Positions 54,062 through 63,596 of a DNA stretch of 64,000 nt are shown piece after piece. Under the pieces are notes generated by a model. That model had not been told where the DNA came from, searched no databases, and worked only from the letters and a program-made list of their open reading frames with translations. Both the position numbers and the translations under genes were made by a program. Origin of the DNA: Rhodospirillales bacterium (lineage in GTDB: Bacteria; Pseudomonadota; Alphaproteobacteria; Rhodospirillales; Magnetospirillaceae). The stretch spans positions 124,001 to 188,000 of the forward strand of contig JACFNC010000005.1 in NCBI GenBank assembly GCA_019455065.1, read 5' to 3'. Position 1 is the stretch's first letter; every line of letters starts with the position of its first letter.

Positions 54062-55924
54062 TCAGGCGGCGCCGCTTGCGGGCGGCGCCGCCGGCGCTGG
54101 TTCAGCCGGGGCGACGGCGCCGACGGCGATGCGGTTGCGGCCCGCCGCCTTGGCCGCATAGAGGGCGTCATCGGCCCGCTTCAGGGCCTCGGCCAGGTCG
54201 GGCCGCGTTCCGGCGACCGGTGCGACGCCGATACTGATGGTGAAGCGAACTGCCGTGCCGTCAGCCTCGAGGTGTGCTTCCTCGCACTGCCGGCGCAAAT
54301 CCTCGGCGACCCGCAACCCCTCGTCCAGGTTGGTCTCGGGCAGCAGTACCAGGAACTCCTCACCCCCGACGCGCCCCGCGGCATCGGTCGCGCGCAGGCG
54401 GTTACGCAGCATGGCTCCTAGATGGATGAGGACCTTGTCGCCCACGGCATGGCCGAACGTGTCGTTGACGCGCTTGAAGTGGTCGACGTCGATTGACAAG
54501 AGAACCAGGGGGCGATCATAGCGCGCCGTTCGCTCGAACTCCGCAGACACCAGTCCGAGCATGTGCCGACGGTTGTTGAGGCCGGTAAGGTCGTCGATGG
54601 TGGCCAGCCGGTGAAGTTGATCGACCGACCGCTGCAACGCTTCGGTTCTCTGCTCGACCTTTCTCGATAGATCCGCGTTCAGGGCGGCCCGCTCGGAACT
54701 CATGCGTTCGACTTCCGCCACGGCGTGGTTGGTGCGCGTGCCGAGAACCACCGCGTGACCGAACAGGAACACGACGAATCCCAGGGGCGTCAGATCGGCG
54801 GTGTCGATCGCCTGCATATAGTGGAGGCTGTCGTTGATGGCCGTCGTACCGAAGATCAGCGTTGTCGCGGCCAGCAGGTCCGCCGTTTCGCGGCGACGCC
54901 AGGCCGCAACGGCGACCCCGCCTGCGCAATACAGCGTGGCGGCGATCAATACCACCAGATAAGGGTCGCGCAGCCGCGTGTAGAAGGCCGGTTCCGCGAC
55001 CAGCACGGTCACGCACAGCGCCACGGCTAGACCGAGCAGCAGCATTCCCACGCGCTTTGAAATTTCGTGCGGGAACAGGGAGTTCAGGAACAGAACGTAG
55101 AGCGGCAGGAACAGGAACATCGCCACATATTCCCCGGCCAGGAACAGCGATTCCGGAAGTTCCGGCCACAGGAAGTTGGGAAGGTTGTGCAGCGAAACCG
55201 CTCGCAGCGCGGCGACCGCCGACATGGCGGCGAAAAGCGCATAACCGCTCTCTTGCGGGCGGCCGGCGAACATCGCGAGATAATAAAGGCCGAACATCAA
55301 CGCGCCGCCGAAGATGAGGGCGTCGAGACCCAGCGTGAATCCGTGGCGGAACTGAATGTCGTCACGTGCGGCGAGCAGGAGGGCGTGGTTCGGTCCGCCT
55401 TCGGAATGCTGGTGGTTGGACACCTGCAGCACGAGTTCGACGTCTGTCGCGCCCTCGGGAATCATTGCGACGGCGGGCAGCGTGCGCGGCGTTTCATCCG
55501 CGGCCGAGGTTCCCACCTTGCCGACCGCGGCGGCGGGCTGGCCGTTGACCCACAGCCGGTAGGCGCTGTTGAGGTAGGGAATCCACAGGGCCAGCGGCGG
55601 CGCCCCGGCGGGCACCCGCACCTGCAGCACGAACGTCGCGTAGCCGAAGCCGCGGATGCCCGCGGCTTCCTCGTTCCAAGGCCGCGGGAGAGTGCTGAAG
55701 GCGCCATCGGCCGGCGTTTTCGCCAGTTCCGCAGGCTGGGCCAGCTGGTTCCAGAGAAAACGCCACTCGCCCGCCAGCTTCACGCCGCCCCGGTTGAAGT
55801 CCCAGGAACTCAGATCCAGGTTCCCGGCGACCGGCCGCGGTGGGTCACCCCCCGCGGCCGGGCCGGCCCCCAGAAGTGCCCAGGTCAGGGCGCACCAGAG
55901 GAGTAGAAGCAGGCGCTGCATCAT
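54062..55924 (-). CDS. 7TM-DISM receptor with GGDEF domain
   Basis: A 620-residue membrane diguanylate cyclase. After a signal sequence comes an extracytoplasmic beta-sandwich (DLSSWDFNRGGVKLAGEWRF), seven helices (residues about 210-410), a coiled-coil and a GGDEF domain with intact GRVGGEEF and the RATD inhibitory site five residues before it. It should make c-di-GMP in response to an external ligand, perhaps a sugar-like compound. ATG 55924 (followed by a second ATG) has no clear ribosome site. A poly-Ala/Pro tail ends the protein. Confidence 0.9.
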   Translation of the reverse strand: MMQRLLLLLWCALTWALLGAGPAAGGDPPRPVAGNLDLSSWDFNRGGVKLAGEWRFLWNQLAQPAELAKTPADGAFSTLPRPWNEEAAGIRGFGYATFVLQVRVPAGAPPLALWIPYLNSAYRLWVNGQPAAAVGKVGTSAADETPRTLPAVAMIPEGATDVELVLQVSNHQHSEGGPNHALLLAARDDIQFRHGFTLGLDALIFGGALMFGLYYLAMFAGRPQESGYALFAAMSAVAALRAVSLHNLPNFLWPELPESLFLAGEYVAMFLFLPLYVLFLNSLFPHEISKRVGMLLLGLAVALCVTVLVAEPAFYTRLRDPYLVVLIAATLYCAGGVAVAAWRRRETADLLAATTLIFGTTAINDSLHYMQAIDTADLTPLGFVVFLFGHAVVLGTRTNHAVAEVERMSSERAALNADLSRKVEQRTEALQRSVDQLHRLATIDDLTGLNNRRHMLGLVSAEFERTARYDRPLVLLSIDVDHFKRVNDTFGHAVGDKVLIHLGAMLRNRLRATDAAGRVGGEEFLVLLPETNLDEGLRVAEDLRRQCEEAHLEADGTAVRFTISIGVAPVAGTRPDLAEALKRADDALYAAKAAGRNRIAVGAVAPAEPAPAAPPASGAA

Positions 55925-55993
55925 CGAACCGGATTGTAGTCCCCGGTTCTTGTTTCCCACATTCCGCCCGCCTTCGGCAAGGTGGCGAGGCGA

Positions 55994-56890
55994 TCAGGCG
56001 GTCTCCAACCGCGGTTGGAGCAGGGCAATCGGCGCCAGCAACTGATCGAGCGGTTCGGCGGTCACCAGTTCGGGCGGCCGCGACACGTACAGTTCCGCAT
56101 GGTACCAGCCGTCGGCTTCGTGCTCGTCGAAGTCGATGCCCCGGGCGGCCAGCGTCTTCCTTACATGCTCGGCCTCTTCATCGTCGTAGAAGCGGCGTTG
56201 CCGGAAGGTGACGCCTTCGAGTTTCTCGGTCTCCAGGCCGTGCCCGGCAAGGGTTTCCGCGATGGCGTCATAGGGGAACATGCGCAGCACAAACGACGCC
56301 ACCCAGGGTGTCTCGTCGGCGGCATCGGCGATCGCGGCGAACGTGCCTTCGCCGACATAACCCACGCATCCGGTGGAGATGACCATGTCGCTTTCGCGGA
56401 TGGCCTCGGCCACCGCCGGCGGCGCCTGCCCCGCCTCGAGGTTGGCGACAAGGCCGCGGTCCAGTAGCCCCACCTCCTCGCCGTAGCGGACCGCGGCGTC
56501 GGCCACGTCCAAGCCGAGCACGACGAGATTGGGATCGAGCTGCTGTTCCTGGAAGAACTCGCGATCGATCCGCAGCAGGTCTTCCGGAGCCACCCCCTCG
56601 AGCGATGCCCGTCGATAGTGGCGGGCGAGTTCGTCAACGGTGAGTCCGCACTTCAATTCGGCGGCATTGACTCCATATGAGCAGCCGAGGTCCAGAATCC
56701 TCACCTGTTCCTCGGGATCGTTGCGGCGGGCCTCGATCAGGCGCCGAAAGACCGGGCATGCCCGGTCCGGGATGGAATAATCCAATTTTTCGAAAACACG
56801 GAAAAACCCCCTCGGATCGGGGCGATTATAAACATCATCGAAGCTGGCTTTGCCGCTGTTCACAGACGTGAAATCAGAAGCATCAATCAT
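55994..56890 (-). CDS. SAM-dependent class I methyltransferase
   Basis: A 298-residue soluble protein with the SAM-binding glycine motif ILDLGCSYGVNAAEL (about residue 65), then VVLGLDVADAAVRYGEE and a later DMVISTGCVGYVG strand 4 segment. The N-terminal part has FDDVYNRPDPRGFFRVFEKL, and the target is unknown. A GAGGAG site sits just before ATG 56890. It stands alone; the 223 bases upstream (56891-57113) show nothing clear. Confidence 0.85.
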   Translation of the reverse strand: MIDASDFTSVNSGKASFDDVYNRPDPRGFFRVFEKLDYSIPDRACPVFRRLIEARRNDPEEQVRILDLGCSYGVNAAELKCGLTVDELARHYRRASLEGVAPEDLLRIDREFFQEQQLDPNLVVLGLDVADAAVRYGEEVGLLDRGLVANLEAGQAPPAVAEAIRESDMVISTGCVGYVGEGTFAAIADAADETPWVASFVLRMFPYDAIAETLAGHGLETEKLEGVTFRQRRFYDDEEAEHVRKTLAARGIDFDEHEADGWYHAELYVSRPPELVTAEPLDQLLAPIALLQPRLETA

Positions 56891-57113
56891 TGCTTCTCCT
56901 CTCTTACTCCTTGGACATATCGGATTGGTTTCGAATATTATCGGCCATGCTTCCTCGATTCAACACATCAAGCCGCATACAATCCATGCCGCGGACGTGA
57001 TCTGTCCGCAACGAGGCATATCTGGGGTGTGGGGGTGCCGGCCGGTGCCATATGTTCCGTCTGGCCGACCGAAAAAAGACGCGGGCGCCGGCCGGATGCC
57101 CGGCGGGCGGCGT

Positions 57114-57485
57114 TCAGATGATGGACAGGAGGACCGGCACGGCGGGCAGGGTCAACGCCACCGCGGCCACCAGCCAAATGATCATCGAGGTGTTGGAGCT
57201 TTCGCGCGCCCCCGTCGCATGCTCGTAGATGGCGGCGGGGATGCCGCTGACGAGCAGGGTGGTAATCGACAGGATCAGGGAACTGAAAAACAGGGTCAGG
57301 GACAGGCTGGGGGTCACGAACTCCGGCATCCAGAAGGGCATGAGCCCGATCACGACGCCCAGAAAGGGCGAGAACATGCCGTTGATCAGGCCGAGAACGG
57401 CGACCACGATGAAGATGTTCTTCGGTTCCACGCCTTCCCCCGCGCCAAGATGCGCCAGACTATCCGGGGCGGCGGCCTTGTTCAA
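57114..57485 (-). CDS. Small membrane protein of unknown function (123 aa)
   Basis: A 123-residue protein with three hydrophobic helices (NIFIVVAVLGLINGMFSPFL, LSLTLFFSSLILSITTLLVS, MIIWLVAAVALTLPAVPVLL) and short hydrophilic ends. There is no family I recognise. The frame begins with TTG 57485 and has no good ribosome site; a GTG downstream (57432, residue 19 of this frame) is also possible. Its position beside bolA on the same strand is the only context. Confidence 0.6.
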   Translation of the reverse strand: MNKAAAPDSLAHLGAGEGVEPKNIFIVVAVLGLINGMFSPFLGVVIGLMPFWMPEFVTPSLSLTLFFSSLILSITTLLVSGIPAAIYEHATGARESSNTSMIIWLVAAVALTLPAVPVLLSII

Positions 57486-57535
57486 GAAATGTGCTTGTCG
57501 CTGTCGCGTTGGGCGCCGTCTGCGGGAATTTTCCT

Positions 57536-57826
57536 CTAGCCGGCGCGGGCGGCGGCCTCCTCGTCGGGCGTCAACAGGGCGGTCAGCGACAGCGCATGCA
57601 CCCGCTCGCTGAGTTCCTCGGAAAGCAGGTCGTAGACCATGCGCTGCCGGGCCACCCGCGATTTCCCTGCGAACGCCGGGGAGACTATCTCCATGCGGAA
57701 ATGGCTCTCGCCCTCGGGATGCGCGCCGGCGTGGCCGATGTGCCGGTTCGACTCGTCGTAGATATCGAGCCGCGTCGGCGCCAGTCCCTCTTTCAGTTTC
57801 CGTTCCATCTTGTCGCGCACGATCAT
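57536..57826 (-). CDS. bolA: BolA-family protein
   Basis: A 96-residue protein with the BolA fold: RDKMERKLKEGLAPTRLDIYDES, then HIGHAGAHPEGESHFRMEIVSPAF with the conserved HxGH-like and ESHF segments and RVARQRMVYDLLSEELSERVHAL. BolA proteins bind [2Fe-2S] clusters with monothiol glutaredoxins and affect cell shape and iron use. ATG 57826 has AAGGAG eight bases upstream. The genes around it (J-domain, CobS/T) are the usual alphaproteobacterial setting. Confidence 0.95.
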   Translation of the reverse strand: MIVRDKMERKLKEGLAPTRLDIYDESNRHIGHAGAHPEGESHFRMEIVSPAFAGKSRVARQRMVYDLLSEELSERVHALSLTALLTPDEEAAARAG

Positions 57827-57879
57827 CGCTGCCGCTCCTTGGTCATCGCCGCCAACATGGGGCCGAAGGCACGGTCCGG

Positions 57880-59475
57880 TCAACATGGCTGCGGACCGAT
57901 TTCCGACAGCAGCCTTTTTTCCACCTTGCCATTGTCCGACCGCGGCAGGGCGGCACGCTGTTCGATGATGCGCGGCATCTGGTGGCTCTCCAGCCGCGCC
58001 CGGCAATGCGCGCGCAGCGCGGCTTCGTCCAGAGGGGCCCCGGGGGCGGGAACGACCACCGCCTTGACCGCCATGCCGTCGGAGGGGTGCGGCACAGGTA
58101 CGACCGCGGCCTCGGCAACGCCCGAATGTTCGCAAAGCGTGTGCTCGATTTCCGAGGGGCACACCTTCAGTCCGCGGCACATGAAAATGTCGTCGCAACG
58201 GCCCAGGAAATAGAGGAAGCCTTCCTCGTCCGAACGGAACAGATCGCCGGTATGCAGCACCGCTTCGCCGGGAATGTCGCCCTCGCGGAGCTTGAGTGCC
58301 GTTTCCGCAGGTTTGTTCCAATAGCCGCGCATGACGCTCGCGCTACGCACCACCAATTCGCCCTCTGATCCGAGGGGCAGGCGGTGGCCCGCGTCATCGA
58401 CCAGGTACACCTCGCCGTTGGGAATGGCCTTGCCCACCGAGCCGAGCTTGTCATCCGCGCGAGCCGGGTCGAGCCAGGTTGCGCGGGCGCATTCCGTCAG
58501 GCCGTACATCGAAAACAGCTTCACCTCCGGAAAGGCTTGCCGCAGACCGAGGACATGAACGGGCGGCAAGGCGGCCGCCGCGTTGGTTATGTAACGCAGA
58601 CAAGACAGGTCGAGGCCGTGATAGGGCGCCAGTTGCAGAAGGGAGGCGAACATGGTGGGGACGCCGGGCAGGCCGGTGACGCGCCTCTCGGCCATGCGGG
58701 CCAACACGTGCACTGGATAGGCGAACGTTCTTTCCAGGATCAGGGTGAAGCCGACGGCGGCGGCCGCGAACAGTTGGTGCAGGCCGTAGGTGTAGGACAA
58801 GGGCAGGACGCACAGGACGACGTCGTCCGGGCGGTTCCCGAGATAGGTGGTTATCGACCGCGCCGCGTTGGTGATGTTCCGGTGGGTCATCATCACGCCC
58901 TTCGGTTCGCCGGTCGACCCCGAGGTGTAGATGATCGCAGCCAGATCCTGATCGATCAGGCGTGGAAAAATCGGGTGTGCGCCAGGCGCCGCGGCTGCCG
59001 AAAAGGGCCGCTCCACGCCGTCCGTAACCGCAGCCTCTGGCACACCGTCAACCCACAGGATGCCGGCCAACTCGTCAGCGGCCCCGCGCATTGCGGTTCG
59101 CAGGACCGGTGCCTTGGATCGTGCGGCAATCAATACGCGCGGCGCGCAATCGCCCAACAGATAGGCGAGTTTCGTGGACCTGACCGATGGCGATACGGGA
59201 ACGAACGCCGCGCCTGCCATGGCGCTGCCGAATACCGCGGCGGCCATTTCGATCGAGTTGTCGAGCATCACCATCACCCGGTCTCCGCGACGAAGCCCAA
59301 TTCCCAGCAAGGTATGGGCGACGCCCCGCGCCAAGGCGCGTAGCTCCGCGAAGGTCACCTCCCGCTCACCGCAGACCAATGCCACCTTGTCGGGCGACTT
59401 ATTCGCGGAGAACTCCAGGAGATCGGCTACCAGAACGGGCGTGTCCGGCGAGGACGGATAGCTCAAGCGGGTCAT
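57880..59475 (-). CDS. AMP-forming acyl-CoA ligase, exosortase-associated type
   Basis: A 531-residue adenylating enzyme. The P-loop is IIYTSGSTGEPKGVMMTH, the adenine-binding motif YGLTECARATW, then HTGDLFRSDEEGFLYFLGRC and the C-terminal lysine in LPRSDNGKVEKRL. ATTYLGNRPDDVVLCVLPLS and SVGKAIPNGEVYLV match, from memory, the exosortase-A-associated acyl-CoA ligase subfamily. The acyl substrate is unknown. The exopolysaccharide operon of similar type lies about 22 kb away. The ATG 59475 has only a weak ribosome site. Confidence 0.85.
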   Translation of the reverse strand: MTRLSYPSSPDTPVLVADLLEFSANKSPDKVALVCGEREVTFAELRALARGVAHTLLGIGLRRGDRVMVMLDNSIEMAAAVFGSAMAGAAFVPVSPSVRSTKLAYLLGDCAPRVLIAARSKAPVLRTAMRGAADELAGILWVDGVPEAAVTDGVERPFSAAAAPGAHPIFPRLIDQDLAAIIYTSGSTGEPKGVMMTHRNITNAARSITTYLGNRPDDVVLCVLPLSYTYGLHQLFAAAAVGFTLILERTFAYPVHVLARMAERRVTGLPGVPTMFASLLQLAPYHGLDLSCLRYITNAAAALPPVHVLGLRQAFPEVKLFSMYGLTECARATWLDPARADDKLGSVGKAIPNGEVYLVDDAGHRLPLGSEGELVVRSASVMRGYWNKPAETALKLREGDIPGEAVLHTGDLFRSDEEGFLYFLGRCDDIFMCRGLKVCPSEIEHTLCEHSGVAEAAVVPVPHPSDGMAVKAVVVPAPGAPLDEAALRAHCRARLESHQMPRIIEQRAALPRSDNGKVEKRLLSEIGPQPC

Positions 59476-59661
59476 ACCGGTGTGACTTGGTGCTCTTGAC
59501 GGTGGGGAGAACTATCCGAATGAGCGCTCTTGCGGATTAAACCCACCAAAAGTTGTGCCGAGCGCGATGTTTCGCGAGCCGGTTTTCGAGGCCGCCGCCG
59601 CCCATCACGCTTGCGGCGAGGCGGCTTGCGAGTCGGGGGGCGAGCGCTCATAGTGAGGGCT

Positions 59662-60225
59662 ATGAGTCGACCTGCGATGAAGAGCTGGGGGCCGCGGACC
59701 GGCGCGGAGGAGGTGGCGCGTGCCTGCGACCAGCCGGGGTGCCCCAATCACGGGGAATATCGGGCGCCGCGCTCGCGCGACGCGCTCAATGTCTACTACT
59801 GGTTCTGCCTCGAGCACGTCCGCGCCTACAACGCCGCCTGGGACTACTACGCGGGCATGACGCCCGACGAGATCGAGGAATTCATCCGCAGGGACGTGAC
59901 CTGGCAGCGCCAGACCTGGCCTCTGGGGGCGCGGGTTTCCGGACGCTACCGCATCGATCCGGCCCGTATCCGGGACCCCTTCGGATTCTTCACCGACGAG
60001 CCCGGCGAGCGGGCGAACTCAAATCAGCCCGACAGTCCGCAGGACGCGGCAATGAGGGTGATGAGCCTGGAGCGTCCGCTCACCATGCTCGCACTCAAGG
60101 CCCGTTACAAGGAACTGGTAAAGCTTCATCACCCCGACGCCAACGGCGGAGACAAAACCGCCGAGGAACGATTCAAGGAAATCAGCCAGGCCTACAAAAC
60201 CCTCGTCGCAATACTAACTGCGTAG
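59662..60225 (+). CDS. J-domain (DnaJ-like) protein
   Basis: A 187-residue protein with an N-terminal zinc-like patch (CDQPGCPNHGEYRAP and FCLEHVRAYN) and a C-terminal J-domain with ALKARYKELVKLHHPDANGG, HPD motif intact. This architecture, next to cobS, is widespread in alphaproteobacteria. The J-domain should recruit DnaK; the client is unknown. ATG 59662 has GTGAGGG just upstream. It ends 45 bases before cobS and is probably co-transcribed with it. Confidence 0.92.
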   Translation: MSRPAMKSWGPRTGAEEVARACDQPGCPNHGEYRAPRSRDALNVYYWFCLEHVRAYNAAWDYYAGMTPDEIEEFIRRDVTWQRQTWPLGARVSGRYRIDPARIRDPFGFFTDEPGERANSNQPDSPQDAAMRVMSLERPLTMLALKARYKELVKLHHPDANGGDKTAEERFKEISQAYKTLVAILTA

Positions 60226-60270
60226 TCATCGGCGGCGCCGCCTCCGCCCTCAATTCGGATATTTGCATTC

Positions 60271-61275
60271 ATGACCGTGACCGACACTTCACCCCGCCCC
60301 TCCGACCACCCGCTCGCGCTGCCGGACATCGAGATTTCGGTGCGCCAGACCTTCGGCATCGACTCCGACATGGTGGTGCCCGCCTTCAGTTGCGGGAGCG
60401 AGCACGTTCCCGATCTGGACGAAGCCTACCGTTTCGACCATGACACCACGATGGCCATTCTGGCCGGCTTCGCGTTCAATCGGCGGGTGGTCATCCAGGG
60501 CTATCACGGCACCGGCAAGTCGACCCATATCGAGCAGGTGGCGGCCCGCCTCAACTGGCCCTGCATCCGTGTCAACCTCGACAGCCACGTGAGCCGCATC
60601 GACCTGATCGGCAAGGACGCCATCGTGCTCAAGGACGGCAAGCAGGTGACCGAGTTCCGCGAGGGCATCCTGCCCTGGGCGCTGCAGCATCCCTGCGCCC
60701 TGGTGTTCGACGAATACGACGCCGGGCGGCCGGACGTGATGTTCGTCATCCAGCGCGTGCTCGAGGTCGAGGGAAAGCTGACCCTGCTCGACCAGTCGCG
60801 GGTCATCCGCCCCCATCCCGCCTTCCGGCTGTTCGCGACCGCCAACACCATCGGGCTGGGCGACACCACCGGCCTCTATCACGGCACCCAGCAGATCAAC
60901 CAGGGCCAGATGGACCGCTGGAACATCGTGGCGACACTCAACTACCTGGAGCACGACGCGGAGGTCGAGATCATCCTGGCGAAGGTGACCGGCTACGACA
61001 CCAAGGAGGGGCGCGAGCAGGTGAGCGCCATGGTCGCGCTGGCCGACCTCACCCGCAACGGCTTCATCAACGGCGACATCTCCACCGTGATGTCGCCGCG
61101 CACCGTCATCACCTGGGCGGAGAACGCGAACATCTTCAAGGATCTCGCCTTTGCTTTCCGGGTCACCTTCCTCAACAAGTGCGACGAGGTCGAGCGGCCG
61201 GTCGTGGCGGAGTACTACCAGCGCTGCTTCGGCGTGGAACTGGGCGATGTCTCGGGCAAGAAGACGGTGATGTAG
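60271..61275 (+). CDS. cobS: Cobaltochelatase subunit CobS
   Basis: A 334-residue AAA+ protein of the MoxR-like type: Walker [19 protein letters not shown], Walker [10 protein letters not shown], then [20 protein letters not shown]. With CobT and CobN it inserts cobalt into hydrogenobyrinate diamide in the aerobic B12 pathway. CobS is the ATPase ring. The start [19 protein letters not shown] is conserved, and cobT follows seven bases after the stop. Confidence 0.96.
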   Translation: MTVTDTSPRPSDHPLALPDIEISVRQTFGIDSDMVVPAFSCGSEHVPDLDEAYRFDHDTTMAILAGFAFNRRVVIQGYHGTGKSTHIEQVAARLNWPCIRVNLDSHVSRIDLIGKDAIVLKDGKQVTEFREGILPWALQHPCALVFDEYDAGRPDVMFVIQRVLEVEGKLTLLDQSRVIRPHPAFRLFATANTIGLGDTTGLYHGTQQINQGQMDRWNIVATLNYLEHDAEVEIILAKVTGYDTKEGREQVSAMVALADLTRNGFINGDISTVMSPRTVITWAENANIFKDLAFAFRVTFLNKCDEVERPVVAEYYQRCFGVELGDVSGKKTVM

Positions 61276-61282
61276 GCGGGTC

Positions 61283-63175
61283 ATGGAGCGGGGCAACGAA
61301 CGGCCGGGCGCCCACAAGGACGCCGGGCCGATCGACACCTTCAAGCGGGCGGTTGCGTCGACCTTGCGGGCCATCTCGGCGCGCACCGACGTCACCGTCA
61401 CCTACGCCACGGGCCCGGCCACCGCGACTGGCGGGCAGGCCAAGCTGCCGACGCCGTCACGCCGCCTTGGCCCCGAGGACGTCGCCGGCTTGCGCGGGGC
61501 GGCCGACGCGGTGGCGCTACGGCTGCGCTACCATCACGATCGGGTGCATGCCCGCCGCATGCCGGCCGGCCAGGAGGCGCGCGCGGTCTACAACGCCGTC
61601 GAGCAGGCCCGGGTCGAGGCGTTGGGCGGGCGGCTGCTGGCCGGCGTGAACGCCAATATCGCGGCCGCCATCGACCAGCATTGCCGCGCCGAGGGCTTCG
61701 ACGCGGTGACCCGCCGCGAGCAGGTGCCGATGGCCGACGCCCTGCGGATATTGGCGCGCGAACGCTTCGCCGGCATCACGCCGCCGGCGTCGGCCCAACG
61801 CATGGTCGAGTTGTGGCGGCCCTTCGTCGAAGCCAAGGCGAGCCGGCGGTTTTCCGCCCTGGCCGAATGCCTGGACGACGAGGAGGCATTCTCCGGGGCG
61901 CTGCGTGATTTCATCGCCGCTCTCGAACTCGAGGGCGCGGAGAGCGAGGGCGAGGACGGCGAGGAGGGCGAGCGCCAGGACGCCGAGGGCGGCCAGGGAC
62001 CGTCCGAACAGCAGCAGGACGAGGGCAAGGGCGGCGGCGCCGACGCCGATGCCGGCGCCGAGGCGGACAGCGGCGCCACCGAGGGCGAGAGCGGCGAGGC
62101 CGGCGACGACGATGCCGACGGCGCCATGATGCCGGGCCACGCCACCGAGGATCCCGGCGGCCCCACCCGCTACCGCGGACAACCGTTGCGCACCAACGAG
62201 CCGGGCGAGAAGCCATACCAGCCGTACAGCACGAGCTTCGACCAGATCATCGGGGCCGAGGAACTATGTGACCCGGACGAGTTGCAGCGCCTGCGCACCC
62301 AGCTCGACAATCAACTCGCCCATCTTCAGGGGGTGGTCAGCCGGCTCGCCAACCGGCTCCAGCGCCGCCTGCTCGCCAAGCAGACCAGGGCCTGGGAGTT
62401 CGATCTCGAGGAAGGCCTGCTCGACAGCGGCCGTCTCGCCCGCATCGTGGCCAATCCCGTCCACAGCCTTTCGTTCAAGCACGAGAAGGAAACCGATTTC
62501 CGCGACACCGTGGTGTCGCTGCTGATCGACAATTCCGGCTCGATGCGCGGCCGCCCCATCACGGTGGCGGCGATGAGCGCCGATATCCTGGCCCGCACCC
62601 TGGAGCGTTGCGGCGTGAAGGTCGAGGTCCTGGGCTTCACCACCCGCGCGTGGAAGGGGGGGCACGCGCGCGAGAAATGGCTGGGCGAGGGCAAGCCCCC
62701 CAATCCGGGGCGGCTGAACGACCTGCGCCACATCGTCTACAAGGCCGCCGACATGCCCTGGCGCCGCGCCCGCAAGAATCTGGGCCTGATGCTTCGGGAA
62801 GGCATTCTCAAGGAAAACATCGATGGTGAAGCCCTGCTGTGGGCGCACCAGCGGCTGATCGCCCGGCCCGAGCAGCGCCGCATTCTCATGGTCATCTCGG
62901 ACGGCGCGCCGGTCGACGATTCGACCCTCTCGGTGAACGCCGGCAACTACCTGGAACGCCACCTGCGCGACGTCATCGCCTGGATCGAGGGGGCGTCGCC
63001 GGTCGAACTGATCGCCATCGGCATCGGCCACGACGTCACCCGCTACTACCGGCGCGCGGTCACCATCATGGACGCCGAGGAACTGGGCGGCGCCATGCTC
63101 AAGCAGCTTTCGGCGCTGTTCGAAGAGGAGGAACGCCCCGCCCTCGGCGCGGCGCTGCGACGGCTGGCGGTCTGA
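61283..63175 (+). CDS. cobT: Cobaltochelatase subunit CobT
   Basis: A 630-residue protein with an N-terminal helical domain, a very acidic low-complexity linker (about residues 220-290, Glu/Asp/Gly/Ala repeats) and a C-terminal von Willebrand A domain with the MIDAS motif DNSGSMRG and a later ISDGAPVDD. It forms the outer ring on CobS. Together they power CobN, whose gene is not in the window. The B12 made by this pathway could serve the corrinoid protein at 16859-17521. Confidence 0.95.
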   Translation: MERGNERPGAHKDAGPIDTFKRAVASTLRAISARTDVTVTYATGPATATGGQAKLPTPSRRLGPEDVAGLRGAADAVALRLRYHHDRVHARRMPAGQEARAVYNAVEQARVEALGGRLLAGVNANIAAAIDQHCRAEGFDAVTRREQVPMADALRILARERFAGITPPASAQRMVELWRPFVEAKASRRFSALAECLDDEEAFSGALRDFIAALELEGAESEGEDGEEGERQDAEGGQGPSEQQQDEGKGGGADADAGAEADSGATEGESGEAGDDDADGAMMPGHATEDPGGPTRYRGQPLRTNEPGEKPYQPYSTSFDQIIGAEELCDPDELQRLRTQLDNQLAHLQGVVSRLANRLQRRLLAKQTRAWEFDLEEGLLDSGRLARIVANPVHSLSFKHEKETDFRDTVVSLLIDNSGSMRGRPITVAAMSADILARTLERCGVKVEVLGFTTRAWKGGHAREKWLGEGKPPNPGRLNDLRHIVYKAADMPWRRARKNLGLMLREGILKENIDGEALLWAHQRLIARPEQRRILMVISDGAPVDDSTLSVNAGNYLERHLRDVIAWIEGASPVELIAIGIGHDVTRYYRRAVTIMDAEELGGAMLKQLSALFEEEERPALGAALRRLAV

Positions 63176-63224
63176 CGAGACGGCGTGTTAGAGGCTATGG
63201 CACGTCCAAGGCCATCTCCTTAAT

Positions 63225-63295
63225 CGTCATTCCCGCGACAGCGGGAATCCATATACGTCAACGGAGTATGGACCCCCGCTGTCGCGGGGGTGACG
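63225..63295. repeat. REP/BIME-like palindromic pair
   Basis: Two 28-base units (63226-63253 and 63267-63294) are inverted with respect to each other and can pair across a 13-base spacer, with one more C-G pair outside. Each unit is itself a hairpin: CCCGC-GACA-GCGGG and a CCCCCGC...GCGGGGG form. Differences between the units are mirrored so that each hairpin keeps pairing (ATTCCC/GGGAAT against ACCCCC/GGGGGT). The position right after cobT is typical of such repeats, which may act in message stability or termination. Confidence 0.7.
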
Positions 63296-63399
63296 AAAGA
63301 CATTCAGTTTCCGCCGCCTGCGCCGAGGTCGCGGCGCGATCCTTTCGCGGGAATCGAAGAGGGGATGGGATGCCGTCACATGGCGGCTCGTGGCACCCG

Positions 63400-63483
63400 T
63401 TACGCGCGGCGGGTCCGCGTCCTCGGCGTGGCGCCGACGATTCTGTGCCACAGGGCCAGCAGCAGGCGGTCAAAGGCGTTCAT
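63400..63483 (-). CDS. Possible 27-residue small protein
   Basis: ATG 63483 has a very good ribosome site GGGGAGAA and opens a frame of 27 codons ending in TAA. The peptide starts MNAFDRLLLALWHRI and is basic at the end (PRTRTRRA), so an amphipathic membrane-associated peptide is possible. It lies downstream of the HAD gene in the same direction. It may be chance, but the ribosome site and the start context are unusually good. Confidence 0.35.
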   Translation of the reverse strand: MNAFDRLLLALWHRIVGATPRTRTRRA

Positions 63484-63596
63484 TGGCTTCTCCCCTTCTG
63501 TCCCGGGTTTCTACCCGGGCCGTTTGAAGCCATTATGCAACAGCCTGTGGCCGAAAAGTAACAACTTTTTTCGGATAGTCCGAAGCGCAGGGGTGG

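Larger units (their letters stand above)
63176..63596. other. Gap between cobT and the HAD gene
   Basis: This 421-base stretch holds a REP-like palindrome (63225-63295) and a possible 27-residue reading frame on the minus strand (63400-63483). A CCCGGGT/ACCCGGG hairpin (63502-63519) sits in what would be the leader of that frame. A short inverted repeat near 63570-63584 follows T residues on the wrong side for a terminator. Confidence 0.5.

Noticed and set aside
63570-63584. TTCGGA-TAG-TCCGAA inverted repeat after the HAD gene
   Set aside because: On the strand of the HAD message the stem is followed by A residues, so it cannot act as an intrinsic terminator.
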